Position numbers and translations under genes: made by a program. Shown here piece by piece: positions 17,805 through 27,564 of a stretch of 64,000 bases of DNA. Positions within the stretch are counted from its first letter, which is position 1, and every line of letters starts with the position of its first letter. Source of the DNA: Flammeovirga pectinis. GTDB taxonomy: Bacteria > Bacteroidota > Bacteroidia > Cytophagales > Flammeovirgaceae. The DNA is taken from positions 5,143,777 through 5,207,776 of the forward strand of contig NZ_CP034562.1 of the NCBI RefSeq assembly GCF_003970675.1. The letters are read 5' to 3'. The notes below the pieces were generated by a model, which was not told the DNA's origin, ran no database searches, and saw only the letters and a program-made list of their open reading frames with translations.

Positions 17805-18926
17805 ATGGTAGATTTAATATTAATCGTTTATTGCCTAATTGTTTGGCTAGTATTTATAAAATTTAAATTGTTAGCATGGAATACTACATCTAAGCTAATT
17901 GTATTTATTATCCCAGTTGTTGGAATAACAGGTTTAATTCTAGCAATGAACATATTTATGCCTTCTTCGGATGATGTTCGTGTTTATAACAAAACCGTTC
18001 AGATAAAAGCCAATGTAAGAGGTAGAGTACAAGATGTACTAGTACAAGAAAACTCTAGAGTAAACAAAGGAGATACTCTTTTTGTAATAGAACAAGAACC
18101 ATTTTTAGCTCAGATTTCAGGTTTAAAAGCTTCAATCAAAAAAGCAGAAGCTGCAGTAAGCGTTCAATATAAAAATGTAGAAGCATTACAAGCATCTAGA
18201 AGAGCAATTGAAGCACAATTAGATTTAGCTAGAACACGTGAAAGTCAGTTTCAAGAATTGGTAGATGCTGGTGCAGGAAACCGATTTGATTTAGAGCAGG
18301 CAGAAAATAATGTGAAACAATTAGATGCACAATTGGCACAAATTAAAGCACAAGAGGCTTCTATTTTAGCAAATATTCGTGCAGAATATAACGGTAAACA
18401 AGTTTCTGTTGCAGAGTTAGTTGCTAAACTAGAGAAAGCAGAATGGGATTTAGAACAAACCATTGTTAAAGCACCTTTAGATGCAATGGTTGTCAATTTA
18501 CAGTTAAGACCTGGAGCAATGGCACTGCCATTAACAGACTTAATGACATTAGTAGAAGGACGTCAGAATATAATGGCATCTTTTGATCAGAATGAATTAC
18601 ACAAAATCCAAGAGGGTAATGAGGTTGATTTGACATTCGTAACTCGTCCTGGAGAAATTATACCAGCAAAAGTAGAATCAGTAGTTTGGGCATCGAGTAG
18701 AGGTCAGTTATTACCAAGTGGTAAAGTACCTCAAGTTGATCAAGACTTACAGAAAAGAGGAAAGTATTTAGTGAAATTCACTACAAATGAAGATGCACAT
18801 ATTCCAATGGGAGCTAATGGTTCTGTAGCGGTTTATACATCAACTTTAGAGCCTTTCTATATCATTCGTAAAGTTATGATTAGACTTTCTGCTAAGGTGA
18901 ACTATCTGATTTTAAAAGCTCACTAA
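17805..18926 (+). CDS. HlyD-family membrane adaptor (YiaV-like)
   Basis: 373 residues. Two N-terminal transmembrane helices (about 2-20 and 28-50) are followed by a lipoyl-like half-motif (VQIKANVRGRVQDVLVQENSRVNKGDTLFVI), a long coiled-coil hairpin (about 105-210), the second lipoyl half (TIVKAPLDAMVVNLQLRPG) and a beta-barrel domain. This is the periplasmic adaptor plan of EmrA/HlyD/YiaV. Two TM helices and the DUF3302 neighbour point to the YiaV subgroup. No transporter gene accompanies it; the following gene is the outer-membrane channel. Confidence 0.88.
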   Translation: MVDLILIVYCLIVWLVFIKFKLLAWNTTSKLIVFIIPVVGITGLILAMNIFMPSSDDVRVYNKTVQIKANVRGRVQDVLVQENSRVNKGDTLFVIEQEPFLAQISGLKASIKKAEAAVSVQYKNVEALQASRRAIEAQLDLARTRESQFQELVDAGAGNRFDLEQAENNVKQLDAQLAQIKAQEASILANIRAEYNGKQVSVAELVAKLEKAEWDLEQTIVKAPLDAMVVNLQLRPGAMALPLTDLMTLVEGRQNIMASFDQNELHKIQEGNEVDLTFVTRPGEIIPAKVESVVWASSRGQLLPSGKVPQVDQDLQKRGKYLVKFTTNEDAHIPMGANGSVAVYTSTLEPFYIIRKVMIRLSAKVNYLILKAH

Positions 18927-18945
18927 TATATCAATCGATTATCTC

Positions 18946-20349
18946 ATGAAGTTATTAACCAAATTAGCATTGACACTTGGAGCTACTTTAGCTTTTAGTG
19001 GATGTATCAAACTGAAAGATGCACCAACGTCAGATAAAATTAAAGAAGACAATACTGCATTAGAAAATATGAAAATACCTAATGATTGGGTATTTCAGGA
19101 AATGGATTCTGCACAAGTAGATCTTTCTTGGGCAAAAGAATGGGAAACCGCTGAAATAGACTCAATCATTGCTGAAGGATACAAGTATAATGCAGATATT
19201 AATATTGCAGCTTCTAGAATAGAACAGGCAAATAAAGGTTTGAAAATAGCTAAATCTCGATTGTTACCAATTATTGGTGCAGGAGGTACTGCAGGCTATA
19301 ATTTCCCTACTCAAGGTGCAGCTCCAGGTTATGGAATGGTAAATATGTCGTGGGAAGCAGATTTATGGGGTAAGCTTCGTTATGCTAAAAAAGGTACAGA
19401 AACGATGATTTATTCTGCAGAATATGCACAGCAGAAATTAGAACAAGTATTGGCAGCATCAATTGCTAAAGCTTGGTACACTGCAGTGTTTATAAAGCAG
19501 CAAAAAGATTTAGTAAACCAAGCAATCGAAGCTACTGAAAAGATGACATCTTTAAACGAAGCTCGTTTTGCTATTGGAGCAGCTAAAGAATCTGATGTTT
19601 TACAAATGAATGCTCAAGAGGCTAAGTTTAGAGAAAAATTAGTTGAACTTGAACAAGTTGAAAAAGATACAAAACGTTCCATTGAACTTCTTGTAGGTAG
19701 ATACCCTAAAGGAGAAATTGAAGTAGCTGCAGCATTACCAGAAATAGAAATGGAAGTGCCAGAAAACTTACCAATGAGTATGTTAGAAAATCGTCCTGAG
19801 ATTATGATTAGCCAGTACTCAGTACAACAAGCTTTTTATAATAAAGAAGTAGCCAAAGCCGCACGTTGGCCAAAAGTAAGTATCAATTCTTCTTTTGGAG
19901 GGGTTAACTCTACTTTACAAGGAATGATGCATTTATCGAATCCAATTTTCTCTTTAGGAGCAAGCCTTACAACACCAATTTTTAGTTGGGGTGCAATTAA
20001 GGCAAATATTGCAATTCAAGATGAAAATCAGAAACAAGCTGTTTTATATTATGCAAAATCGTATTTAAATGCTTTAAGTGAAGTAGAGACAAGCTTAAAT
20101 GGAATTGATGCAGTTGAAGGTCGCTTTGAGCAATCATCAATTGCTTTACAAAACTTAGAACGTACATACGAGTTGTCTGAGTTACAATATAAAATTGGTA
20201 ACGAGAACATGTTTACGTTACTTCAAAAACAGCTTCAATTGTTAAATGAAGGAACAAATCAGTTGAATTTAAAGTATCAAAAAATTTCTCAACGTATTAA
20301 TCTATACCTTGCTTTAGGTGGAGATTATGTAGATGTGAGTGCTAGTTAA
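18946..20349 (+). CDS. TolC/NodT-type outer-membrane efflux lipoprotein
   Basis: 467 residues with a lipoprotein signal (AFSGC, lipid-modified Cys near residue 20). Two outer-membrane-efflux-protein repeats follow: the first with WEADLWGKLRYAKKG (the conserved DLWG motif), the second with RPEIMISQY and TPIFSWGAIKANI. It should form a trimeric channel docking with the HlyD adaptor 19 bases upstream. The triple DUF3302-adaptor-channel operon lacks an RND, MFS or ABC subunit, so either a distant pump is used or the system does something other than drug export. Confidence 0.9.
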   Translation: MKLLTKLALTLGATLAFSGCIKLKDAPTSDKIKEDNTALENMKIPNDWVFQEMDSAQVDLSWAKEWETAEIDSIIAEGYKYNADINIAASRIEQANKGLKIAKSRLLPIIGAGGTAGYNFPTQGAAPGYGMVNMSWEADLWGKLRYAKKGTETMIYSAEYAQQKLEQVLAASIAKAWYTAVFIKQQKDLVNQAIEATEKMTSLNEARFAIGAAKESDVLQMNAQEAKFREKLVELEQVEKDTKRSIELLVGRYPKGEIEVAAALPEIEMEVPENLPMSMLENRPEIMISQYSVQQAFYNKEVAKAARWPKVSINSSFGGVNSTLQGMMHLSNPIFSLGASLTTPIFSWGAIKANIAIQDENQKQAVLYYAKSYLNALSEVETSLNGIDAVEGRFEQSSIALQNLERTYELSELQYKIGNENMFTLLQKQLQLLNEGTNQLNLKYQKISQRINLYLALGGDYVDVSAS

Positions 20350-20360
20350 TAATAAATATA

Positions 20361-20395
20361 AGAATGGGAAATAACATCAAAATATTTCCCATTCT
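20361..20395 (+). terminator. Perfect hairpin after the tolC-like gene
   Basis: AGAATGGGAAATA and TATTTCCCATTCT pair over 13 bases with a nine-base loop, 12 bases after the stop. No T-tract follows, so it may protect the 3' end or pause polymerase rather than terminate by itself. Confidence 0.55.
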
Positions 20396-20435
20396 CTAGT
20401 ATAAATTCTGAGAGTGATTTTAATAATCGCATCAA

Positions 20436-20474
20436 AAAAGCCTTGTAATTCAGTAATTGAAATACAAGGCTTTT
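20436..20474. terminator. Bidirectional terminator between tolC-like and DPP-IV genes
   Basis: AAAAGCCTTGTA pairs with TACAAGGCTTTT; A's and T's flank both sides, serving the two converging genes. Confidence 0.85.
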
Positions 20475-20495
20475 GTTATTTTAAAAATGATAGAC

Positions 20496-22676
20496 TTATA
20501 AATTATCCATCACAAAATTTGTCATTTGAACATATAAATGAAGTCTAGTATTCCCTCCGTAGATACCATGATTACGGTTAGGGTAGAAGAATTCATTAAA
20601 TTGTTTACCAGATTTGATTAACGCATTCGATAAGTCTATAGCATTCTGAACATGAACATTATCATCTCCAGTACCATGAATTAATAAGAACTTCCCTTTC
20701 AATTTATCTGTATGATGTATAGGAGAATTGTCATCATATCCTGTAGGGTTATCTTGAGGAGTTTTTAAATAACGCTCAGTATATATAGAATCGTAATATC
20801 TCCAAGTAGTTACAGGAGCTACAGCTATACCCATTTTAAAGTAATCAGCACCAGTAAACATACATAAAGAGGTCATGTAACCACCAAAACTCCATCCCCA
20901 AATACCAATTCTTCCGGCATCAACATAGTTTTGTTTTCCTAACCATTTTGCAGTCTGAATTTGATCAAGAGCTTCTAATTTTCCTAATTGAGCATATGTA
21001 GAATGTTTAAATTCTTTACCTCTAGAACCAGTTCCTCTACCATCAACAACACAAACAATGTATCCTTTTTGAGTTAACATTTGATGCCATGCAAAGTTTC
21101 CGCCACCCCAAGAATTTGCAACTTGATTAGATCCCGGACCACTGTACTGAAACATTAATACAGGGTATTTCTTAGCAGCATCAAAATTTGCTGGTTTTAG
21201 CATATACCCATATAACTCAATGTCATCTTCCGTAGTAAATGTGAAGTGTTCTTTTCCAACAAATCCATATTCAGCAATTAACTCTTTAAAAGCAGCATTG
21301 TCTTCTAAAACTTTAATCAACTGATTTTTCTTTGTTTTATACAATGACGTTGTTGCTACTTCTTCAGAACTACTGTGTTTACTAATATAATAACTGAAAT
21401 CATTACTCATATTTACATGAGTCTGACCATTTTTAGTTGATAAGCGAGTTTTCTTTTTACCATAAATATCAATAGCATAGAAATCTCTATCTAAAGAAGC
21501 AACCTCATTAGAAATATAGTAAATAACAGCTTTCTTACTTGCTTCGTTAATACCAACTAATTCGCTCACTTCCCATTCGCCATTTGTTATTTGGCGTACC
21601 ATTTTACCTTCAACAGTATATAAGTAGATGTGTTTGTATCCACTCACTTCAGAAGTATAAATAAAGTGCTTACCATCTTTTAAATAAGTAAGGTCATCAC
21701 AATAATCCATATCTACATACGTCTTATTTTGTTCAGAAAGTACCACTTTGCTCTCACCACTTGTAGCATTAGCATGTAGAATTTCTAATTTATTCTGAAG
21801 ACGGTTCATTCTAATAATAGATAATACAGCTGCATCAGCAGTCCATTGTACTCTTGGAATATAAATGTCCGTTTCGTTACCTATATCAACAGATTTGTGT
21901 GTGTTGTTATTTTCAAGATCAATAATTGATACAGAAACTACAGAATTTTTCTCACCTGCTTTAGGGTATTTAAATTTGTAATCTTGAGGATAAAGGTTAC
22001 CCCATATCTGCATATTGTATTCTGGTACTTCAGTCTCATTAAAAGTTTGATAAGCAATTTTCTTACTATCAGGAGCCCAGAAAAAAGCTTTCGCCATAGA
22101 GAATTCTTCTTCATACACCCAATCAGCACTACCATTAATAATGTGATTAAACTTTCCGTCTGTAGTTAGTTGAGTTTCTTCCATAGAAGATAAGTCTACA
22201 ACAAACATATTGTTTTCTCTAGCAAAAGCAACCTTCTTACCATCAGGAGAAAAAGTAGCATAAGATTGTTTGCCATTTTCAGAAAGCTTAGAGAGTTTCT
22301 TAGATATAAAATCATAAACATAATATTCTGCTTTAAAAGATCTACGGTAAATAGATTCCTTCTCAGTCATTAATAATACTTGTTTTTCATCAGCAGAAAA
22401 TACATAATCTCCAATAGAAACCTGAGGAGAAAGAGTAGAGCCGTCTAAGATTGTTTCAACTTCTTTACCAGTTGTAACATCGTTCTTAATAATTTTATTT
22501 GAGTTCAGCTTTGTATAAAACTGACCAGCTTTCATCCAACGTACGGCATTTACCGACTTGGGATAGAATTTATATTCTGCCCAGATGTTTTCTAAACTGA
22601 TTTCTTTAGTCTGTGCAAAGGTATTTGCAAATGATAGGCACATTAACCCGATTAAAAGTAATAATCGTTTTTTCAT
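20496..22676 (-). CDS. Dipeptidyl peptidase IV, S9 family
   Basis: 726 residues with a signal peptide (cleavage after TFAQ). An N-terminal beta-propeller (about 90-480, DPPIV_N) is followed by an alpha/beta-hydrolase domain with the triad GWSFGGY (Ser596), GTGDDNVH (Asp671/672) and NRNHG (His703). DWVYEEEFSMAKAFFWAPD contains the Glu-Glu motif that clamps the substrate amino terminus in DPP-IV, separating it from prolyl oligopeptidases. It would release X-Pro or X-Ala dipeptides in the periplasm. Monocistronic, ending at a shared terminator. Confidence 0.93.
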   Translation of the reverse strand: MKKRLLLLIGLMCLSFANTFAQTKEISLENIWAEYKFYPKSVNAVRWMKAGQFYTKLNSNKIIKNDVTTGKEVETILDGSTLSPQVSIGDYVFSADEKQVLLMTEKESIYRRSFKAEYYVYDFISKKLSKLSENGKQSYATFSPDGKKVAFARENNMFVVDLSSMEETQLTTDGKFNHIINGSADWVYEEEFSMAKAFFWAPDSKKIAYQTFNETEVPEYNMQIWGNLYPQDYKFKYPKAGEKNSVVSVSIIDLENNNTHKSVDIGNETDIYIPRVQWTADAAVLSIIRMNRLQNKLEILHANATSGESKVVLSEQNKTYVDMDYCDDLTYLKDGKHFIYTSEVSGYKHIYLYTVEGKMVRQITNGEWEVSELVGINEASKKAVIYYISNEVASLDRDFYAIDIYGKKKTRLSTKNGQTHVNMSNDFSYYISKHSSSEEVATTSLYKTKKNQLIKVLEDNAAFKELIAEYGFVGKEHFTFTTEDDIELYGYMLKPANFDAAKKYPVLMFQYSGPGSNQVANSWGGGNFAWHQMLTQKGYIVCVVDGRGTGSRGKEFKHSTYAQLGKLEALDQIQTAKWLGKQNYVDAGRIGIWGWSFGGYMTSLCMFTGADYFKMGIAVAPVTTWRYYDSIYTERYLKTPQDNPTGYDDNSPIHHTDKLKGKFLLIHGTGDDNVHVQNAIDLSNALIKSGKQFNEFFYPNRNHGIYGGNTRLHLYVQMTNFVMDNL

Positions 22677-22794
22677 TATTTAGTTATGGTTTAAATATCG
22701 TAATCTAAGTAAGGCTCCCGTTTATTTATAGTGTTATTGATTGTATAAAAAATTGAAAGGGTTGGCGGTGTGATTACGAATTCGATGGAATAAA

Positions 22795-22828
22795 AAAAAT
22801 CTTACAATGCTAAGTTACATTGTAAGAT
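22795..22828 (-). terminator. Terminator after the small coiled-coil gene
   Basis: On the minus strand ATCTTACAATG pairs with CATTGTAAGAT around eight bases and is followed by a run of T's (plus-strand A's 22792-22799). Confidence 0.85.
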
Positions 22829-22847
22829 CCTTTTTTTAAAACATTCT

Positions 22848-23156
22848 CTAGAAAGTTAGTTCTTCTTGAGGTTGCTGTTCTTCTTCTTTTGGTAAACTGT
22901 CGTTTAAAGCATACAGTTCATCTTCAAGAAAATAGATATGATTTTGCATATCATTTAGTTTGTGATTCTTGTCATATACAGTTTTATGAAGTTTATCAAT
23001 GTACTTCTGACTGTCTACTAGCATTTTTTTTAGTCTTCCGACATAGATGTCCACTGATTCATTCCAACCTTGTTCCATTAACGTCGTTTTTTTTCTGTTA
23101 ATGTTTGCTTGAGGTGAATTTTCTGGATAGAGATAACTTTGGTCTTTCATCATCAT
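22848..23156 (-). CDS. Small coiled-coil protein of unknown function
   Basis: 102 residues, cytosolic, with no signal or membrane segment. Residues about 28-90 form a probable coiled coil (DIYVGRLKKMLVDSQKYI, LNDMQNHIYFLEDELYAL) and the tail is acidic and Gln-rich. Three Met codons start the frame; any may be used. It has its own terminator, which supports a real gene. I do not recognise the family. Confidence 0.6.
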   Translation of the reverse strand: MMMKDQSYLYPENSPQANINRKKTTLMEQGWNESVDIYVGRLKKMLVDSQKYIDKLHKTVYDKNHKLNDMQNHIYFLEDELYALNDSLPKEEEQQPQEELTF

Positions 23157-23390
23157 TTAATAATTATTGCTTTATAAGTAGTAAAAAAACACCATCTTTT
23201 AAATGTGTTTTTCCAAGAATTGACTATTTGATATTTTGAGGTAGTTCTTGTCACATATTAATACATACACAGTTGTCAATTCTTATTAGCAAAAATACTA
23301 TGTTCTAATATTTATTCAAATTATTAGAATATTAATGTTAAATTTTTTAAATAAAAAAGTAATGAAAAGTGATTTTGTGCTAAAATCCTT

Positions 23391-25982
23391 TTAAAAAATT
23401 AGGTTAAAAGATACGTTAGGAAGAATACCTAGTTGAGACACATCAGTTAATATATAATCGTAAGCATTAGATTCGTTTGGTCCAACCTCTGTAACTTGTC
23501 TTTCTTCTGTATTTTTCTGATTGTATAAATCATAGATTGTCAATACTACTTCACCTTTCATTCTTTTTCCTATTCTAAAATTATATTCAGAAGAAAAATC
23601 TAATCTATGGTAAAGAGGTATCTCGTAAGGTTCGATAGAATTGTTTTCAATGTTAGGACCTCTACTTTCAGGAATCAGATTATTGAATGAGTATTCAGTA
23701 TCTTTTAAAACCCATGTTATACCAACTTTCCAGCGTTTCCTTTTGTACATACTAGCAAGCTGTAAAATATGCGTTCTTTTTTTCTCGGTTTCTTGTTGAG
23801 TATATTCCTTCAAGTAGTTATTATACCCATAGCTAATATAATTATAGAACCTTTTGGTGTTAAATTCATAAATAACATCAATACCGTAAGATTTCCCATT
23901 GCCAATATACTTATGGTAAAAAACAGGGTTTCTATAGATAAGATCAGACATTTCGCCTGTACTTTGTTTATAATACCCTTCAATATCTATACTGTGTTTA
24001 CCAAATTTGGCCGTTCCCCCACCAATGAAATGATTAGACGTAATAATAGGTATGCCTTCGCCATCAGAAATAATCCAATAAGCATCGTAAGTCAATTCAT
24101 CAGATAATTCTCTTATAAATTGATAATATCTGCCCATTGAAAACTTTAAACTATAATTTTGATCACTATCTAGATTATAAGTTCCTTGAATTCGAGGAGC
24201 GATATAAGCTTTGTTAGAAGGTTGATAATACCAAACTCTACTTCCTGCTGTAAGTGCAAGCTTTCCTAAAAGGAAATTAAATTGTCCGTAAACACCTAAA
24301 GTATTTGATTTAGTAAGGCTATCAATCTCATTAGAAAAGAAAGATGTAGGAATAAGTTCTTTCACCACATAATAATTAGTGTATACAGTACCAACATCAA
24401 GTCTACCATGATTTAGGAAAATTTGTTGGTCTGAATGAACACTAATATCTCTAAATTTTTGGTTAGATATCGTAACAAGCTTTCTTGGTCGTTTAATAAC
24501 CGTTGCACTATCTCTTACATGAGAAATCTTATGACGGTTTCTAATATTTTCTGAGAAAGTGGCATAAACATGTGAATTCCATTTAGCAAACTGACCATTC
24601 CAGTTTAAAGCAAAAGCATTATTAGTCCAAGAACGGTCATCTGAATTTGTAAGTGGGGGCGGAACGCGTCCATTAGGTCCTTTTTTAGTAGGAACTAATT
24701 GATATGATGATGAGTAATTATCCTGAGAGTTTAAATAACTAGCAGAAATTTGGTTTGTTGTATTGATTTGGTAGACCACCTTAGCATTAGCATCGTGGTA
24801 TTCTATATCTGGTGTAATATTTTGAGAGATGATATTTACATCACCTTTACTTTCTACAGGAGAGTTTTGATCTACAGTACCATTTACCTCGGCTCTATCG
24901 TATAAGTATTTTTCTATTGCACCATGGTACTGTCTATAAGTACCATAAACAGCTAATTTCCCTTTAATGATAGGGGTAGAAAGATAACCTTTATAACCAA
25001 GTAAACTAACACCAACATTCCCTTCTGTATGGTACAAAGGAGGATCTTTTAATCCAATATCTAAGATGCTAGAGACCCTTGCTCCATATAAACAATCATA
25101 GCCACCTGCATATAAAGTAGCACTTGATGTTACATCTGGGTTGATCACACTTTCTAAACCAAAATAATGGTCTAGTTGGTACATTGGGTAATTATCAATT
25201 AAAGTAAGGTTCTGGTCAGATTCTCCACCTCTAACTTCTAAAGCAGAAGATAAACCAGTTGTACTAACTCCAGGTAACAAACGTAATGCATAATAAACAT
25301 CAGTTTGACTAGACATTGGAAGATTTCCAATCCCTGAATTTTTTACATTTTTACCTTTGCTTTGTGCATCAATTAAAGAAGTAACATTATTTAATTGTTG
25401 CTCATAAACTAATTCTGGAAGTTTTTGGCTATCACGTTGTAGTTTGACTTCAATAGGATTATCAGTATTAATGTCTTTTACAGGCATTTTTATATGTTGA
25501 TATCCTAAAAACTGAAATGTAATAGTATCTTCTGTTGTTAGCTTAATTTGAAAAGAACCATCTTCTTTAGAAACGGCATAGAAGTTTGATGGAGATGCTA
25601 AGATTGTTGCATACGGCAGGGGTTCATCCTCATCATCTATTATGGTGCCTTGTATTGTCTTTTTGATAAATACTGGCTTCTTGATTACAATAAATTGCTC
25701 TTCAAGAATTTCATAACTTAATGAGGTTCCTGCTAATACTTGAACAAGCGTCTTATCAAGTGTAGCATTTGAAATAGAAGCAGATACAGTTTTATTTTTT
25801 ATAGCATTATCACTAAACGAAAGATAAACTTTAAAAGTAGTTTCTATTTCTTTTAGGGCATCACGAAGAGGTTTCTGCTTGTATTCTGCAGAAAAGAACT
25901 CTTCTTGTGCTGAAGCATTTACTGTAATTATAAATAAAAACAGAGAAGAGAGAAAGAGTATTTTCTTATAAAGATACTTCAA
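23391..25982 (-). CDS. TonB-dependent receptor with STN and carboxypeptidase-like domains
   Basis: 863 residues: signal peptide (to about 26, NASAQ), an STN domain (about 28-100, EYKQKPLRDALKEIETTFKVYLSF), a carboxypeptidase-D regulatory-like beta-sandwich (about 108-195), a plug (GGESDQNLTLIDNYPMYQ) and an outer-membrane barrel. The STN domain is the signal-transfer module of FecA-type receptors and touches FecR in the periplasm; the FecR-like gene overlaps this one by 17 bases and a FecI-like sigma factor precedes it. The ligand is unknown; no SusD or siderophore genes are next to it. It appears to lack a typical aromatic last residue context but ends in F (NLIF), as barrels should. Confidence 0.9.
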   Translation of the reverse strand: MKYLYKKILFLSSLFLFIITVNASAQEEFFSAEYKQKPLRDALKEIETTFKVYLSFSDNAIKNKTVSASISNATLDKTLVQVLAGTSLSYEILEEQFIVIKKPVFIKKTIQGTIIDDEDEPLPYATILASPSNFYAVSKEDGSFQIKLTTEDTITFQFLGYQHIKMPVKDINTDNPIEVKLQRDSQKLPELVYEQQLNNVTSLIDAQSKGKNVKNSGIGNLPMSSQTDVYYALRLLPGVSTTGLSSALEVRGGESDQNLTLIDNYPMYQLDHYFGLESVINPDVTSSATLYAGGYDCLYGARVSSILDIGLKDPPLYHTEGNVGVSLLGYKGYLSTPIIKGKLAVYGTYRQYHGAIEKYLYDRAEVNGTVDQNSPVESKGDVNIISQNITPDIEYHDANAKVVYQINTTNQISASYLNSQDNYSSSYQLVPTKKGPNGRVPPPLTNSDDRSWTNNAFALNWNGQFAKWNSHVYATFSENIRNRHKISHVRDSATVIKRPRKLVTISNQKFRDISVHSDQQIFLNHGRLDVGTVYTNYYVVKELIPTSFFSNEIDSLTKSNTLGVYGQFNFLLGKLALTAGSRVWYYQPSNKAYIAPRIQGTYNLDSDQNYSLKFSMGRYYQFIRELSDELTYDAYWIISDGEGIPIITSNHFIGGGTAKFGKHSIDIEGYYKQSTGEMSDLIYRNPVFYHKYIGNGKSYGIDVIYEFNTKRFYNYISYGYNNYLKEYTQQETEKKRTHILQLASMYKRKRWKVGITWVLKDTEYSFNNLIPESRGPNIENNSIEPYEIPLYHRLDFSSEYNFRIGKRMKGEVVLTIYDLYNQKNTEERQVTEVGPNESNAYDYILTDVSQLGILPNVSFNLIF

Positions 25983-26913
25983 CCTCTTTGTTATTTATTT
26001 TATAATTAACGCCCATTGTTTTTGCTATTACCTCTAAAGAAGTTTTTAAAGACGAGGTAGTTATAGTACCTGTAAACTTCATATTGCCAATAGAAGGATT
26101 TTTGTAAATAACGCGAACATCAAATTGTCTTTGTATCTCTTCAAAAACCTTTTCTAAACTGGCATTTTCGTAATTAAAAACACCCTTTTTCCAAGTAGGT
26201 TCTTGGTTGTAATGATCTACATGTACAAAGCCATTGTTCACATATTCAGCCTCATCACCTTTAGAAAGAATAATTTCTTTTCCATTTCTATCAGCAACTA
26301 ATACTTTACCTGTATAACAGCTTATAATCCATTTCTTATCACGAGCGTAGATGTTAAAACTAGTTCCTAATACAGTAACAGACCCAAGTTCCGTAGATAC
26401 CTGAAAAATATTACCTTTTTCGACATTAAAAAAAGCTTCACCTTGTAAATCAAGGTAACGTCCTTCACCCCATTTTTGCCTACTGTAAGAGATTTTACTA
26501 TCAGAATTAAGATCTACTGTAGAACCATCAGGTAATACAACATTTTTCGTAATTCCTCTATCAGCAACCTCAGTATGGTGGCTTGGCACAAAGTTTCTGT
26601 AGTAAAAAGCGATCACAAGACCCAAAACAATAACAGCTGCTCCATACCTCCACCAATTCGTAGTTAATTTAACTTCTTTTGGAGGTGTAACAACATTACT
26701 TTCGATCTTGGCCCAAAGGTCATTCTCTCTTTGAGCAGAAAAATTTGGTTCTTTTACCTCAACTTTTTGCACGAAAGTTTTAGCAGAATCAATATTTTCT
26801 TTTTCATCTTTATTTTCAATAAGATACTTCTCCCAATAACTATCAAGAGATGTATCGCCGAGGGCCCATGCACAGAAATTAGGGTCTTCGACATATTTGG
26901 TTAGTGTTGACAT
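25966..26913 (-). CDS. FecR-type anti-sigma factor
   Basis: 315 residues from ATG 26913; an upstream TTG at 26925 would add four residues. A short cytosolic N-terminal region (1-95) binds the sigma factor, one transmembrane helix spans about 97-115 (YGAAVIVLGLVIAFYY), then comes the FecR domain (VVLPDGSTVDLNSDSKISY, GEAFFNVEKG, VLGTSFNIYARD, GKVLVADRNGKEI) and a C-terminal DUF4974/STN-like domain (ASLEKVFEEIQRQFDVRVIY). It should relay receptor occupancy to the sigma factor. It overlaps the receptor gene by 17 bases, indicating translational coupling. Confidence 0.92.
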   Translation of the reverse strand: MSTLTKYVEDPNFCAWALGDTSLDSYWEKYLIENKDEKENIDSAKTFVQKVEVKEPNFSAQRENDLWAKIESNVVTPPKEVKLTTNWWRYGAAVIVLGLVIAFYYRNFVPSHHTEVADRGITKNVVLPDGSTVDLNSDSKISYSRQKWGEGRYLDLQGEAFFNVEKGNIFQVSTELGSVTVLGTSFNIYARDKKWIISCYTGKVLVADRNGKEIILSKGDEAEYVNNGFVHVDHYNQEPTWKKGVFNYENASLEKVFEEIQRQFDVRVIYKNPSIGNMKFTGTITTSSLKTSLEVIAKTMGVNYKINNKEVEVSL

Positions 26914-26964
26914 TATTTTTATCAATAGGTTGTAATCAGTAAAGGCACAGAAAGGATGTTTGTA

Positions 26965-27564
26965 CTATAGAAAATTCAAAAAATTTACTATTATTTTACC
27001 GATTACAATTAATATGAGACTATCACCCATATTATTTCGCATTTTTTTCAGAGCTGAAGCCTGTAAATTTCTCACAGACTGATTACTAATATTCATTACT
27101 TCGCTTACTTCTTCTGGAGAAAAGCCATTATAGAAGCGTAAGTAAATAACCTCTTTTTGCCTTCCAGAAAGGTGTTCTAGTGTTTGAAGTAACTTTTCTT
27201 TATTTATTTGTTCTGTTTCTGATGTAATAATAGACTCTTCCATTGTAAAGCCTGTATCAAAAGTTTCTATAACATCATCGCCAGTATTTGATGTTTTAGC
27301 ACCTTTTTTTACTTTTTCGTAAATACTTCGTTTTAGAGCGACCATTAAATAGAGTTTCACATTATTGGTATCTCCTAAACCACTCCTTTTTTCCCAAAGT
27401 CTTAAAAATAAGTCTTGTACACAGTCTTCGACCATGTTAGCGTCTTGGCAAAAATGATATCCATATTTATATAAAAGTTTAATGTATTGATTATAGAAAT
27501 ATTTAAGAGCAGAAGCATCGTCATCTTCTCTTAAAGATTTCCAATAGTGAAGATCTTGTTCCAT
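26965..27564 (-). CDS. FecI-type ECF sigma factor
   Basis: 199 residues. Region 2 contains MVEDCVQDLFLRLWEKR and region 4 shows LSGRQKEVIYLRFYNGFSPEEVSEVMNISNQSVRNLQASALKKM. The C-terminal tail is unusually hydrophobic (LILIVIGKIIVNFLNFL), as in many Bacteroidota FecI paralogues. It lies 51 bases upstream of fecR on the same strand, giving a sigma, anti-sigma, receptor cascade for cell-surface signalling. Confidence 0.9.
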   Translation of the reverse strand: MEQDLHYWKSLREDDDASALKYFYNQYIKLLYKYGYHFCQDANMVEDCVQDLFLRLWEKRSGLGDTNNVKLYLMVALKRSIYEKVKKGAKTSNTGDDVIETFDTGFTMEESIITSETEQINKEKLLQTLEHLSGRQKEVIYLRFYNGFSPEEVSEVMNISNQSVRNLQASALKKMRNNMGDSLILIVIGKIIVNFLNFL

